63,289 bases of DNA from Granulosicoccus sp. (lineage in GTDB: Bacteria > Pseudomonadota > Gammaproteobacteria > Granulosicoccales > Granulosicoccaceae), in NCBI GenBank assembly GCA_013002205.1, contig JABDKN010000093.1, forward strand, positions 1 to 63,289. Direction: 5' to 3'. Below are positions 48,573 through 57,725 of this stretch, one piece after another (positions within the stretch are counted from its first letter, which is position 1; every line of letters begins with the position of its first letter). The position numbers and the translations under genes are program-made. The notes under the pieces were generated by a model. The model saw only the letters and a list, made by a program, of their open reading frames with translations. It was not told where the DNA came from and ran no database searches.

Positions 48573-49169
48573 ATGGTTTTATCCGATCTGCTCGAACCCG
48601 GGCGTATTCGCTGTAGACTCGGCGTACAGAGCAAGAAACGCACATTACAGACACTGGCTGAGTTGCTTGGCGAATCGCTCAGGGCAGACAGTGCAGAGTC
48701 GGTTGGTAATGCTCCCGACGCCGCGCAGGATGATGGTGCGGACGACTCCGAAGCCGCCACGCGCAAGGTGCGCAAGTCACTCAAGAACGACGCTCGGTCG
48801 GAGGATGCGCCCGAGACCCTGAGTGATATGCAGATCCTGGATGCGCTGATCAGCCGGGAACGCCTGGGCAGCACCGGACTGGGTCACGGCGTCGGTCTGC
48901 CGCACAGTCGCATGAGCAGTATCCAGCGACCGATTGCGGCATTCGTCACGCTCGAATCAGGTGTTGACTACGAATCGGCCGACGGTGAGCCTGTGGACCT
49001 GGTACTGGGCCTGCTGGTACCCGAAGACTGCAACGACGAACACCTGAAAATCCTGGCACAACTGGCGCGCCGCTTCAGTGACAGCTCGTTACGGGATTCC
49101 CTGAGGAGCTTTACCGACCCCGAGCGCCTGTATCAACACCTGGCCTCGCTCGAGCCTGCTGCACACTGA
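48573..49169 (+). CDS. ptsN: PTS-Ntr EIIA component PtsN, with an inserted acidic loop
   Basis: PtsN (EIIA-Ntr) is the terminal phosphate acceptor of the nitrogen PTS and regulates potassium uptake and other processes by contact. From the ATG at 48573 the product has 198 residues, against about 155-165 in most relatives. The phospho-accepting histidine is H111 in GLGHGVGLPHSR (H73 in E. coli). The extra length is a low-complexity Ala/Asp/Ser segment at about residues 38-82. The open frame extends upstream to 48417 over the hairpin, but that part is not PtsN-like. It overlaps hprK by one base. Confidence 0.92.
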   Translation: MVLSDLLEPGRIRCRLGVQSKKRTLQTLAELLGESLRADSAESVGNAPDAAQDDGADDSEAATRKVRKSLKNDARSEDAPETLSDMQILDALISRERLGSTGLGHGVGLPHSRMSSIQRPIAAFVTLESGVDYESADGEPVDLVLGLLVPEDCNDEHLKILAQLARRFSDSSLRDSLRSFTDPERLYQHLASLEPAAH

Positions 49170-50206
49170 TGTCGGCCAGGCAACTGACCGCGGGCGACGC
49201 GGTGCAGACACTGGGCAGGGAGCTGGACCTGCACTGGGTGGCCGGTCACGAGGGCAAGACTCGCCTGCTAACCCGTGACCTGGCACCGGGCAAGCGTCCC
49301 CGACTGTTGGGACCGCTGAATTTCAACAGTCCCAACCGCATTCAGCTGATGGGTGCCGCCGAAGTGCGACTGTTCAGCCAGAGCGCCTCTGTGGATGCCA
49401 CGCGCTTCGAGTATTCCCTGCCGAACACCTGCGACATGATCGTGATATCGGACATGCTGCCGCCACCACCGAGCATCGTGGACCTGGCGGAGCGCGAACA
49501 CATCGCCCTGCTGAGCTCTTCCCTGGACTACAGTCAGCTGCACAGCCGCATGCGTTTTCTGTTGACGCAACTGCTGGCAGAGCGCGAGATCATTCATGGC
49601 GTGATGATGGATGTCCATGGCACCGGCGTACTGATCACCGGTGATGCCAGCGTCGGTAAGAGTGAACTGGCACTGGAACTGATCAGTCGCGGGCACATCC
49701 TGGTGGCAGACGATGCACCGGAATTCACCCGAATCGCTCCCGGCACGCTCGAATGCCAGTGCCCGCCACTGTTGCAGGATTTTCTGGAAGTGCGTGGCCT
49801 GGGCGTTCTCAACATTGCGCTGATGTATGGTGATGCCCACACACGGTCGCGCAAGATCCTGCGCTGCATCGTGCATCTCAAACCGGTCAGCGGTGAGGAC
49901 TTCGGTGAGGAACTGGCAGCCATTGCCGGTGATCGGATCAGCGAACCGGCCGGAACCCGGCTGGTACTGGGCGTGAACGTACCCAAACGCACCATTCCGG
50001 TCGCCCCCGGACGCAATATGGCAGTACTCGTGGAAGCCGCAGTTCGTGACCAGATCCTGCGTGCCGGTGGTTACAGCGCATCGAAGGATCTCGTCAGCAA
50101 ACAGGAACGCGCCATGGTCGAGGCCGCCGGCCGGCTACAGTCGCGCCCTGCACCACCACCCAAATCGGGTACCGACGTCTCCGTCGACACCAAGTCGCCG
50201 CCATGA
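49169..50206 (+). CDS. hprK: HPr kinase/phosphorylase
   Basis: HprK phosphorylates Ser46 of HPr and removes that phosphate. The 345-residue product has the N-terminal HprK domain and the P-loop GDASVGKSELALELISRG (from about residue 158), followed by LVADDAPEF, the family signature LEVRGLGVLNI and the C-terminal region NVPKRTIPVAPGRNMAVL. The P-loop reads DASVGKS where SGIGKS is usual. A C-terminal Pro/Ser-rich tail of about 20 residues is extra. It overlaps ptsN and rapZ. The target serine is present in the neighbouring ptsH. Confidence 0.95.
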   Translation: MSARQLTAGDAVQTLGRELDLHWVAGHEGKTRLLTRDLAPGKRPRLLGPLNFNSPNRIQLMGAAEVRLFSQSASVDATRFEYSLPNTCDMIVISDMLPPPPSIVDLAEREHIALLSSSLDYSQLHSRMRFLLTQLLAEREIIHGVMMDVHGTGVLITGDASVGKSELALELISRGHILVADDAPEFTRIAPGTLECQCPPLLQDFLEVRGLGVLNIALMYGDAHTRSRKILRCIVHLKPVSGEDFGEELAAIAGDRISEPAGTRLVLGVNVPKRTIPVAPGRNMAVLVEAAVRDQILRAGGYSASKDLVSKQERAMVEAAGRLQSRPAPPPKSGTDVSVDTKSPP

Positions 50207-51063
50207 CACGCCTGATCATCGTCACCGGCCTGTCCGGTTCAGGCAAGAGTGTCGCCCTGCATACACTGGAGGATGAAGGCTTTTTCTGCATAGACAACCT
50301 GCCCTCCCATCTGCTCTCCGATCTGGTCGACAAGCTGCTGGCCAGCGGCTCTGCGCTGTACGACAAACTCGCCATCGGTATCGACATGCGCAGCGAACGT
50401 GCCTCGGCGGACAATCTCGTCAAGCTGCTCAGTGAGCTTCGCACCCGGAAAGACACGCAGGTGGAAGTACTCTTTCTCGATACCGACCGTAGCACCCTGG
50501 TCACACGCTTTTCCGAGACACGCCGCAAGCACCCCCTGAGCAGCCAGGAACTGCCGCTGATCAGTGCCATCGACGAAGAGGCCCGCCTGCTGGACCCGGT
50601 CAAGGCTGATGCCGAACTGGTCGTGGACACCTCGGCACTGAACCTGCACGAGCTGCGAGCCATCATCCGGACTTATGTGCTGGGCAGGACGCATGGCGGC
50701 CTGGCGCTGATCTTCCAGTCCTTCGGATTCAAGCATGGCACTCCCGCCAGTACCGATTTCATGTTCGATGTCCGCTGTTTGCCCAATCCGCACTGGGAAC
50801 CGGAACTTCGCGCATTCACCGGCCTGCAAACACCGATCATCCGGTTTCTCGAAGAGCAGGCGGATGTCGGGAACATGTTCGCCGACATCCGCGACTTCAT
50901 CCAGCACTGGCTACCCCGGTTCGAAGCAGAGAATCGCGCCTACCTGACCGTATCAGTCGGCTGTACCGGAGGTCGGCACCGTTCCGTCTATCTCGTCGAA
51001 CGGCTGGCCGACCACTTTGCACAGGCACGCGAAAACGTGTCCAGACGACACCGTGAGTTATGA
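50203..51063 (+). CDS. rapZ: RNase adaptor / nucleotide-binding protein RapZ
   Basis: In E. coli RapZ delivers the GlmZ small RNA to RNase E and so controls glucosamine-6-phosphate synthesis. The 286-residue product has Walker A GLSGSGKS at 9-16 and the family motifs FFCIDNLPSHLL, DMRSERASADNL, FKHGTPASTDFMFDVRCLPNP and VGCTGGRHRSVYLVERLA. It overlaps hprK and ptsH by ATGA. Confidence 0.96.
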   Translation: MTRLIIVTGLSGSGKSVALHTLEDEGFFCIDNLPSHLLSDLVDKLLASGSALYDKLAIGIDMRSERASADNLVKLLSELRTRKDTQVEVLFLDTDRSTLVTRFSETRRKHPLSSQELPLISAIDEEARLLDPVKADAELVVDTSALNLHELRAIIRTYVLGRTHGGLALIFQSFGFKHGTPASTDFMFDVRCLPNPHWEPELRAFTGLQTPIIRFLEEQADVGNMFADIRDFIQHWLPRFEAENRAYLTVSVGCTGGRHRSVYLVERLADHFAQARENVSRRHREL

Positions 51064-51329
51064 TCAAACGCGACCTTGAAATCATCAACAAGCTGGGCCT
51101 GCATGCACGGGCAGCGGCCAAGCTGGTCAAATTATCATCAAGCTTTGCATCGAATATAGATATCGAAAAAGATGGCCAGCGGGTGAACGGCAAGAGCATC
51201 ATGGGCGTCATGATGCTCGCTGCCAGTTATGGCTCCCAGGTAACCGTGTATGCCGAGGGTGAGGACGAGGAGGAGGCTCTGGCGGCGGTCGTCGACCTGA
51301 TCAACCGCCGCTTTGACGAAGAGGAATAG
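51060..51329 (+). CDS. ptsH: Phosphocarrier protein HPr / NPr
   Basis: HPr passes phosphate from enzyme I to EIIA proteins. The 89-residue product has the active histidine H15 in LGLHARAAAKLV and the regulatory serine S46 in NGKSIMGVMMLAA, the site used by HPr kinase. The presence of hprK two genes upstream fits with that serine. It overlaps rapZ by 4 bases and ptsI follows after 3. Confidence 0.97.
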   Translation: MIKRDLEIINKLGLHARAAAKLVKLSSSFASNIDIEKDGQRVNGKSIMGVMMLAASYGSQVTVYAEGEDEEEALAAVVDLINRRFDEEE

Positions 51330-51332
51330 ACT

Positions 51333-53084
51333 GTGAGTCTGATGTTCAACGGCATCGGCGTCTCCCGTGGCATCGCCATTGGCGATGCCTATCTGCTGCG
51401 CCGTAACCAGATCGACGTCACCTCCCGCACCCTGTCGAAAAAATCCGTACCCGGGGAAGTCCGGCGTTTCAAGCGTGCCCTGAAAGCTGCGCGCGCGCAA
51501 CTGCTCACAGCACGCGAGCATATACCCAAGGATGCGCCCAGCGACGTCAGTTCGTTCATCGAGACGCACATTCTGATGATCGACGACAGTGTGCTGTCAC
51601 AACGGCCGATCGAGATCATCAAGACTGAGCTGATCAATGCAGAAGCCGCCCTGCAGCAGCAACGTGAAGAGCTGATCAAAGTGTTCGGCTCGATGGACGA
51701 CAGCTACCTGGCAACGCGCATCGACGACGTCAATCATGTCATCGACTCGGTGTTGCGGGCGCTGGACGACAAGGCGGAACAAGTGGTCGGTGCAGAGCAC
51801 TGGAAAGGCCAGATCATCGTGGCTGATGACCTGACACCGGCCGATACCGTCACCATGCAGCATCACGGCGTGGCCGGATTCGTCACGGAAACCGGAGGCC
51901 AGTTGTCTCACACCGCGATCCTGGCGAGGAGCCTCGGCATTCCAGCCATCGTCGGTGTCTCCAGCATCCGGCGCTACATCAAGACCGGTGAAATCATCGC
52001 ACTGGATGGTCGCCTGGGCATGGTGCTGGCAGAACCCACGGACGACATGCTGAGTGCATTCCGCCGCCAGCAGAAGGACACACGGCAGCGCCAGCGAGAG
52101 CTTGACAAGCTCATCGACACCGAGGCAATCACTCAGGACGGTGTGCAGCTGACGCTCTCCGCCAATATCGAGATAGAGGAGGACCTGAAGGCACTGAAAC
52201 GTGTCAATGCCGACGGCGTCGGTCTGTATCGCACTGAATTCCTGTACATGAATCGTGACACCGTGCCCACTGAACAGGAACATTTCAAGGTCTATACGAA
52301 AGTGCTGCGAGCCCTCAAGGGATCACCCCTGACCATACGCACAGCCGACCTTGGGGCGGATAAGCAGGTCGACGGTCACGAGGCCAGTCGGTCACGACCA
52401 CAAGCCCATAATCCCGCCATGGGTCTGCGCGGCATACGCCTGTGCCTCAGTGACACATCATTATTCATTCCACAACTGCGTGCCATCCTGCGTGCATCGG
52501 CACGTGGTCCGATCCGTGTACTGCTGCCAATGCTGACCAACGTGGCGGAAGTAGCGCAATGCCTGAGGCTGATCGAACAGGTCAAGCAGTCGCTGCGCGA
52601 TGAGAACATCGATTTCGATGACGGCATGCAGGTTGGTGGCATGATCGAAGTACCGGCCGCCGCCATTGCAGCCGAGCAGTTTGTGCAGCACCTGGATTTT
52701 CTGTCCATCGGCACCAATGACCTGATCCAGTACACCCTGGCCATCGACCGCATAGACGATCAGGTCAACTACCTGTATGACCCATTACACCCGGCCGTGC
52801 TGGCGCTGATCAGAACGATTATCGATGCAGGACTCAAAGGCGGCATCCCGGTGGCCATGTGTGGTGAGATGGCCGGCGATGAGCGCTACGTCCGACTGCT
52901 GCTGGGTCTGGGATTGACGGACTTCAGTATGCCGCCTAATCTCATACTAGAGACCAAGCGAAATCTCATCGGCAGCCGGCGCAGCACCCTCAAGAAACAG
53001 GTCAACGCCCTGATGGCGGCACAGACCACTGAGGAGCGGCAGGCTCTGCTTGACAAGATCAATGCTTCCGCACCTGAACACTGA
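51333..53084 (+). CDS. ptsI: PTS enzyme I (phosphoenolpyruvate--protein phosphotransferase)
   Basis: Enzyme I takes phosphate from PEP and gives it to HPr. The 583-residue product has the HPr-binding N-terminal domain, the phosphohistidine H193 in GGQLSHTAILARS, and the PEP-binding TIM barrel (TLxxLGADKQ-like IRTADLGADKQ, GLRGIRLCL, FLSIGTNDLIQYTLAIDR, VAMCGEMAGDE). It lacks the GAF domain of PtsP, so it is the classic EI form, yet lies in a nitrogen-PTS gene set. The start is GTG. Confidence 0.96.
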   Translation: MSLMFNGIGVSRGIAIGDAYLLRRNQIDVTSRTLSKKSVPGEVRRFKRALKAARAQLLTAREHIPKDAPSDVSSFIETHILMIDDSVLSQRPIEIIKTELINAEAALQQQREELIKVFGSMDDSYLATRIDDVNHVIDSVLRALDDKAEQVVGAEHWKGQIIVADDLTPADTVTMQHHGVAGFVTETGGQLSHTAILARSLGIPAIVGVSSIRRYIKTGEIIALDGRLGMVLAEPTDDMLSAFRRQQKDTRQRQRELDKLIDTEAITQDGVQLTLSANIEIEEDLKALKRVNADGVGLYRTEFLYMNRDTVPTEQEHFKVYTKVLRALKGSPLTIRTADLGADKQVDGHEASRSRPQAHNPAMGLRGIRLCLSDTSLFIPQLRAILRASARGPIRVLLPMLTNVAEVAQCLRLIEQVKQSLRDENIDFDDGMQVGGMIEVPAAAIAAEQFVQHLDFLSIGTNDLIQYTLAIDRIDDQVNYLYDPLHPAVLALIRTIIDAGLKGGIPVAMCGEMAGDERYVRLLLGLGLTDFSMPPNLILETKRNLIGSRRSTLKKQVNALMAAQTTEERQALLDKINASAPEH

Positions 53085-53114
53085 GCCCTCCACCCCTTGC
53101 AAACGTTCCCTGGC

Positions 53115-53132
53115 GATGCGCCCCTGCGCATC
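53115..53132 (+). terminator. Short hairpin between ptsI and mgtE
   Basis: GATGCGC-CCCT-GCGCATC is a perfect 7-base stem with a 4-base loop, 31 bases after the ptsI stop. No T-run follows, so termination is uncertain; it may be an mRNA stability or attenuation element before mgtE. Confidence 0.35.
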
Positions 53133-53151
53133 ATGACCAACATCTAATGGA

Positions 53152-54498
53152 ATGATGGAACCTGAAACTGATGAGCAGCAGTCCAGTGTGCTGGTTGAGA
53201 GCATCAGTGATGGCCTGCTGACCGAGGCCCGCAAGATCATGCTCGCCATGCATCCGGCCGAGCTTGCGGATGCGCTGGAATCACTGCCTCCAGCGCGCAG
53301 GCTGGTGCTGTGGAACGCCATCGATCCTGAGCTCGACGGTGAGATCCTCATGGAGGTCGGGGACGAGGTTCGCGAGAGCCTGGTGCGTGACATGGACATG
53401 GAGGAGCTGCGCGCCGCGACCGAGCAACTGGATCTGGACGATCTGGCCGACTTCGTCCAGTCGCTTCCGGAGCACCTCACGGCGGAAGTGCTGGCCGGCA
53501 TGGGGCGCCAGGATCGGGAACGGCTCGATCAGGTTCTCGCCTACCCGGAGGACAGTGCCGGTGGCCTGATGAACCTGGATGTCATCACGGTACGCGGTGA
53601 TGTGACACTGGACGTGGTGTTGCGTTACCTGCGCCGCCGGGGCGACATGCCCAGGCAGACAGACCGACTATGGGTGACTGATCGCTACGGTCGATACGAG
53701 GGTGAACTGTCTCTCCGGCTGTTGCTGACCAACAGTCCCGATACGCTGGTCAGTGATATCTCACTGCGCAATATCGAGCCTTTGCATGTACTGACCACAC
53801 AGAATGATGTCGCACGCGCATTCCAGGACTTCGATCTGGTGTCGGCGCCGGTCGTCGATGACAACGGACGCCTGATCGGACGGATAACCATCGATGATGT
53901 CGTCGATGTCATTCGCGACGAGGCAGAGCAGTCGGTCCTGAGCATGGCGGGTCTGAACCAGGAAGACGACATCTTCGCACCCGTGCTCAGAAGTACCCGG
54001 AAACGTGCCTTGTGGCTGGGTGTGAATCTGCTGACCGCGTTACTGGCCTCCTGGGTCATTGCCCAGTTCGAAACCACGCTTGAACGGGTGGTGACTCTGG
54101 CCGTGCTGATGAGCGTGGTACCCAGCATGGGCGGCATAGCCGGCAGCCAGACGCTGACCCTGGTCATTCGTGGCCAGGCGCTGAACCAGATCAACAGGAA
54201 CAATCTGCGTGATCTGCTGACTCGCGAAGTGGCGATCGGCCTGCTCAACGGTGTGTTATGGGCGTTGATCGTAGCCGCCCTGGTCTGGTTGTGGTTCGAT
54301 GACCAGCAGATTGGAATGATCATTGGCGCAGCGCTGATCGTCAACCTGGTCACCGCCGCCTACGCCGGTGCCATGCTGCCGATGCTGATGCGGCGCCTGG
54401 GCATCGACCCGGCTCTGGCTGGCGGCGTGGCCCTGACCACGGTGACCGACGTGGTCGGGCTGGTTGCCTTTCTGGGACTGGCTACACTGCTGTTGTAG
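53152..54498 (+). CDS. mgtE: Magnesium transporter MgtE
   Basis: MgtE is a gated magnesium channel. The 448-residue product has the cytoplasmic N domain (AMHPAELADALESLPPARRL, EEHL-type repeats), two CBS domains (about 135-255) that sense Mg2+, and five membrane segments from about 285 with PSMGGIAGSQTLTLVIRGQA, the pore-forming family signature, and the end motif ALTTVTDVVGLVAFLGLA. It follows ptsI by 67 bases; the pairing of mgtE with a ptsN-hprK-rapZ-ptsHI set also occurs in Xanthomonads, from memory. Confidence 0.96.
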   Translation: MMEPETDEQQSSVLVESISDGLLTEARKIMLAMHPAELADALESLPPARRLVLWNAIDPELDGEILMEVGDEVRESLVRDMDMEELRAATEQLDLDDLADFVQSLPEHLTAEVLAGMGRQDRERLDQVLAYPEDSAGGLMNLDVITVRGDVTLDVVLRYLRRRGDMPRQTDRLWVTDRYGRYEGELSLRLLLTNSPDTLVSDISLRNIEPLHVLTTQNDVARAFQDFDLVSAPVVDDNGRLIGRITIDDVVDVIRDEAEQSVLSMAGLNQEDDIFAPVLRSTRKRALWLGVNLLTALLASWVIAQFETTLERVVTLAVLMSVVPSMGGIAGSQTLTLVIRGQALNQINRNNLRDLLTREVAIGLLNGVLWALIVAALVWLWFDDQQIGMIIGAALIVNLVTAAYAGAMLPMLMRRLGIDPALAGGVALTTVTDVVGLVAFLGLATLLL

Positions 54499-54522
54499 TC
54501 GCTCTGCCAGTGTGCAGATTCG

Positions 54523-54819
54523 CTAGTGACTGCGAGTCGCACCCACGAGCCGGGTTGCACTGTTGGAGGATATCCGCGCCAGCTTGTCGGTCTGGACCTG
54601 TGCGTACTCACACGATTCCTGCACCTGCCGCAGCAGCTCGGGGGTATCGATCCGAAAACCCTGGAACATGAATCGCGTCTCTGTCCAGGGTTTATCCAGC
54701 TCATTGACGTACATGCCGATTTCCAGCTGATTGCGATGAACCCAGCGAGTCTCGCTGACGATGCGTGTGGAAACGGCTGCCATTGGACGCTTGCCGGATG
54801 TTCGATTCAGTTTGATCAT
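54523..54819 (-). CDS. Stand-alone DUF3391 protein
   Basis: The 98-residue product has a short basic N-terminus and then a DUF3391-like domain (RWVHRNQLEIGMYVNELDKP, then TRFMFQGFRIDTPELLRQVQ). This domain normally forms the N-terminus of HD-GYP cyclic-di-GMP phosphodiesterases. Here no HD-GYP domain follows: the stop lies 25 bases from the convergent mgtE. I chose the ATG at 54819, with GGGAGAAGA upstream; the open frame continues to 55068 without family features. It may be a regulatory remnant or a deliberately separate domain. Confidence 0.75.
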   Translation of the reverse strand: MIKLNRTSGKRPMAAVSTRIVSETRWVHRNQLEIGMYVNELDKPWTETRFMFQGFRIDTPELLRQVQESCEYAQVQTDKLARISSNSATRLVGATRSH

Positions 54820-55262
54820 GCTCTTCTCCCGTGTCAGGGTGATCCCTGATCTCGTTGTGGGGAACCGGTTACTCGACTGTCGTTGAGTTCCGGCGTTGGC
54901 AGGCAATATATTCGCAGCAACCGCCTCGCGCCACAGGCTTGACAGCAGTTCGTGGGAGGCTTCACGATTTGCGCCCCGTCTCTGCAGATCTTGTGAATCA
55001 GCGCACTTTCGCGTCACCCTGGTGTAACGATTTTGACGCATGTTTCTGCTCGCTGGAGACACGGTCACCGTCCACTGACAAACCTCTGGCGGTCGCTGTC
55101 ATGTCAGGCACGGCACGCGGCAATCATCTGACGTCAGCTGACACAACTTGTAACGAAATGTCGACCAGTGCCCGGAAACGGCGACGCAGCGCGCTCCGTG
55201 AAAACTGTCCACAGCTTGTGCACGTTTTCTGCACCGGTTTTCCCCACTTACAGCGACGCGTA
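54820..55262. other. Upstream region between DUF3391 gene and nrdJ control region
   Basis: No convincing gene. Open frames on both strands lack start sites and family features. The stretch just before the NrdR-like boxes contains CTGTCCACA (55205) and TTGTGCACG (55217), loose matches to DnaA boxes, which I do not call as sites. Confidence 0.45.
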
Positions 55263-55309
55263 CCACTAGATATAGTGCCTGTCCAGGAATATAATCCCAG
55301 ATATAGTGT
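55263..55309 (+). promoter_or_regulatory. NrdR-box pair 1 over a sigma70 promoter
   Basis: Two 16-base sites, at 55263-55278 (13 of 16 to ACACTATATATAGTGT) and 55294-55309 (12 of 16), start exactly 31 bases apart, the standard three-turn NrdR spacing. Between and over them lie TAGATA (-35, 55267) and a perfect TATAAT (-10, 55290) 17 bases apart. NrdR bound here would block the promoter for nrdJab. Confidence 0.75.
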
Positions 55310-55409
55310 TTTGGGCGTTGACCACGCGCATGACCGACGATACACTTCGCGGCCGCTGGACAGTTGTCTGTGAGATCGATCACATTCTTACGGACATGCT
55401 GCTACTTCT

Positions 55410-55457
55410 GCACTATATATAGCGTATGGATACGCAACACCACACACTATGTTGTGG
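55410..55457 (+). promoter_or_regulatory. NrdR-box pair 2
   Basis: A second pair of sites, at 55410-55425 (14 of 16 to the NrdR consensus) and 55442-55457 (11 of 16), start 32 bases apart. It lies 87-134 bases before the nrdJa start and about 100 bases after pair 1. It may cover a second promoter or strengthen repression. Confidence 0.65.
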
Positions 55458-55543
55458 TCTCAAGGAGTGAGCACCCTGTTGAAACCATCCGCCTGACAGC
55501 GCCTCCGGGCAGTCAGGCCAGAACAAGGAGACTCTCTACACCG

Positions 55544-57712
55544 ATGAGTATTGTCGACGTCGTGGCGCTGAAAGACAGCCCTGCCAAGCCCGCATTGCTG
55601 CAACTTCCCCTCCAGGAAACTTCCCTGGACATCTGGGACAAGAAGTATCGTCTCAAGACCAAGGAAGGACAGAACGTCGACAAGACCATCAATGAGACTT
55701 ACACGCGCGTGGCACGCGCCCTGGCGGATGTTGAAACCAGCGAAACCGATCGGGCGCTCTGGTTCGAACGATTCGTCTGGGCGCTCGAGCAGGGTGCCAT
55801 TCCGGCAGGCCGGATCACGTCAAACGCCGGCGCCCTGGATCACAAGCCGGCCACCTCCACCATCAACTGCACCGTCAGTGGCACGATCGTGGATTCGATG
55901 GACGACATTCTCGGCAAGGTTCACGAGGCCGGCCTGACCCTCAAGGCCGGCTGTGGCATCGGGTACGATTTCTCGACCCTGCGCCCGCGTGGTGCCTATG
56001 TGTCCGGCGCCGGTGCCTACACGTCCGGCCCCCTGTCGTTCATGGACATCTTCGACAAGATGTGTTTTACGGTCTCCTCGGCAGGCGGCAGGCGCGGCGC
56101 ACAGATGGGCACCTTCGATGTCCGTCATCCGGATGTTCTCGAATTCATCAAGGCAAAACGCGAAGATGGCCGACTGCGTCAGTTCAACCTGTCCCTGTTG
56201 ATCACCGAAGACTTTATCCAGGCGGTCAAGGCGGATGAACAATGGCAGCTTGCCTTCCCGATTCGCCAGAAAGAGCTCGAGGACGGCGATATCGAACTGG
56301 ATGATCCGGATCAGATCGTCTGGCGGGACTGGCCATCGCATGACAATGTAGTGGCCAACGAAGAGGGCCTGGTGGCCTGCCGCATCTATCGCAGAATGCC
56401 GGCGCGTCGGCTATGGGATCTGATCATGGCGTCTACCTACGATTTCGCCGAACCCGGCTTCATCCTGATCGACAAGGTCAATGAGATGAACAACAACTGG
56501 TTCGACGAGTCCATCCGTGCCACCAACCCCTGCGGCGAGCAACCACTGCCTCCTTACGGGGCGTGTCTGCTCGGTTCGATCAACCTGACACGTTTTGTAC
56601 TCGACCCGTTTACTGACCAGGCCCGCTTCGACTGGGAGCGGTTCAACCGGACGGTCGAGATCTTCACCCGCATGCTCGATAACGTGGTGGAAATCAATGG
56701 CCTGCCCCTGGAGCAGCAACGCCGTGAAATTCGCAGAAAGCGTCGCCATGGCATGGGGTATCTGGGCCTTGGCTCGTGCATGACACTGATGGGCATGAAA
56801 TATGGCAGTGACGAATCACTGGCTTTCACCGAGAGGGTCACGCGCGAACTGGCGCTCACCGGCTGGCGCTCGGCCCTGTCCCTGGCCAGGGAGAAAGGCC
56901 CGGCGCCGATCATGGACGAAACCTTTGCCGTGACCGGCGAGATGCTCAGAAAACGACCGGAGATGAAGAAGGATGGCTATGCCGTCGGTGACCTGGTTCC
57001 CGGCCGCGTGCTGCATGCACGCTACAGCCGCTACATGCAGCGAATAGCCGAGGTTGACCCGATACTCGTCGATGAGCTGGCAGAATACGGTGCACGCTTT
57101 ACGCATCACAGTTCGATAGCACCCACTGGCACCATTTCCCTGTCCCTGGCCAACAATGCAAGTAACGGCATCGAACCCAGTTTTGCGCATCACTACGCAC
57201 GAAACGTCATTCGCGAGGGCCGCAAATCCAAGGAGAAAATGGATGTCTTCTCCTTTGAACTGCTGGCCTACCAGTCACTGGTCAACGACAAGGCCATGCC
57301 CTACGCCAGTACAGCAGAAAACCAGCTGCCGGACTGTTTCATGTCAGCAGACGATATCAAGCCGAAGGACCATGTCGCCGTGCAGGCGGCGGCGCAACGC
57401 TGGATCGACTCCTCGATCTCCAAGACTGCCAATGTGCCCACCGATTTTGCCTTTGACGAATTCAAGGACATCTACATGTATGCCTATGACCAGGGTCTGA
57501 AGGGCTGCACCACCTTCCGCTTCAATCCGGAGAATTTCCAGGGCGTGCTGGTCAAGGAGACCGACCTGGAAAATACCGAGTACCAGTTCACACTCGAAGA
57601 CGGTTCGATCGTCAGCGCACGGGGCAATGAGCAGATCGAGTATGACGGTGAAACGCATACGGCAGCCAATCTGTATGACGCGTTGAAAGAAGGCTATTAC
57701 GGCAAGTTCTAG
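55544..57712 (+). CDS. nrdJa: Adenosylcobalamin-dependent (class II) ribonucleotide reductase, large subunit NrdJa
   Basis: Class II reductases make deoxyribonucleotides with adenosylcobalamin and need no oxygen. The 722-residue product has the substrate cysteine region (STINCTVSGTI), GCGIGYDFSTLRPRG, NPCGEQPLPPYGACLLG with the radical-site cysteine, and the phosphate loop IAPTGTISLSLANNASNGI. I chose the ATG at 55544 (MSIVDVVALK), with AAGGAG somewhat far upstream; the frame is open back to 55364. The C-terminal redox cysteines are missing and appear in the next gene, so this is the split NrdJa/NrdJb form known from Pseudomonas aeruginosa. Two NrdR-box pairs lie upstream. Confidence 0.95.
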   Translation: MSIVDVVALKDSPAKPALLQLPLQETSLDIWDKKYRLKTKEGQNVDKTINETYTRVARALADVETSETDRALWFERFVWALEQGAIPAGRITSNAGALDHKPATSTINCTVSGTIVDSMDDILGKVHEAGLTLKAGCGIGYDFSTLRPRGAYVSGAGAYTSGPLSFMDIFDKMCFTVSSAGGRRGAQMGTFDVRHPDVLEFIKAKREDGRLRQFNLSLLITEDFIQAVKADEQWQLAFPIRQKELEDGDIELDDPDQIVWRDWPSHDNVVANEEGLVACRIYRRMPARRLWDLIMASTYDFAEPGFILIDKVNEMNNNWFDESIRATNPCGEQPLPPYGACLLGSINLTRFVLDPFTDQARFDWERFNRTVEIFTRMLDNVVEINGLPLEQQRREIRRKRRHGMGYLGLGSCMTLMGMKYGSDESLAFTERVTRELALTGWRSALSLAREKGPAPIMDETFAVTGEMLRKRPEMKKDGYAVGDLVPGRVLHARYSRYMQRIAEVDPILVDELAEYGARFTHHSSIAPTGTISLSLANNASNGIEPSFAHHYARNVIREGRKSKEKMDVFSFELLAYQSLVNDKAMPYASTAENQLPDCFMSADDIKPKDHVAVQAAAQRWIDSSISKTANVPTDFAFDEFKDIYMYAYDQGLKGCTTFRFNPENFQGVLVKETDLENTEYQFTLEDGSIVSARGNEQIEYDGETHTAANLYDALKEGYYGKF

Positions 57713-57725
57713 GGGAAGCCACATC

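Noticed and set aside
55203-55226. DnaA-box-like sequences upstream of nrdJa
   Set aside because: Two loose matches only (about 7 of 9 and fewer); no cluster, and they are not placed over the promoter.
54820-55543. Cobalamin riboswitch before the B12-dependent reductase
   Set aside because: I looked for the B12-box core and a long structured leader and saw neither; the region holds NrdR-like boxes instead.
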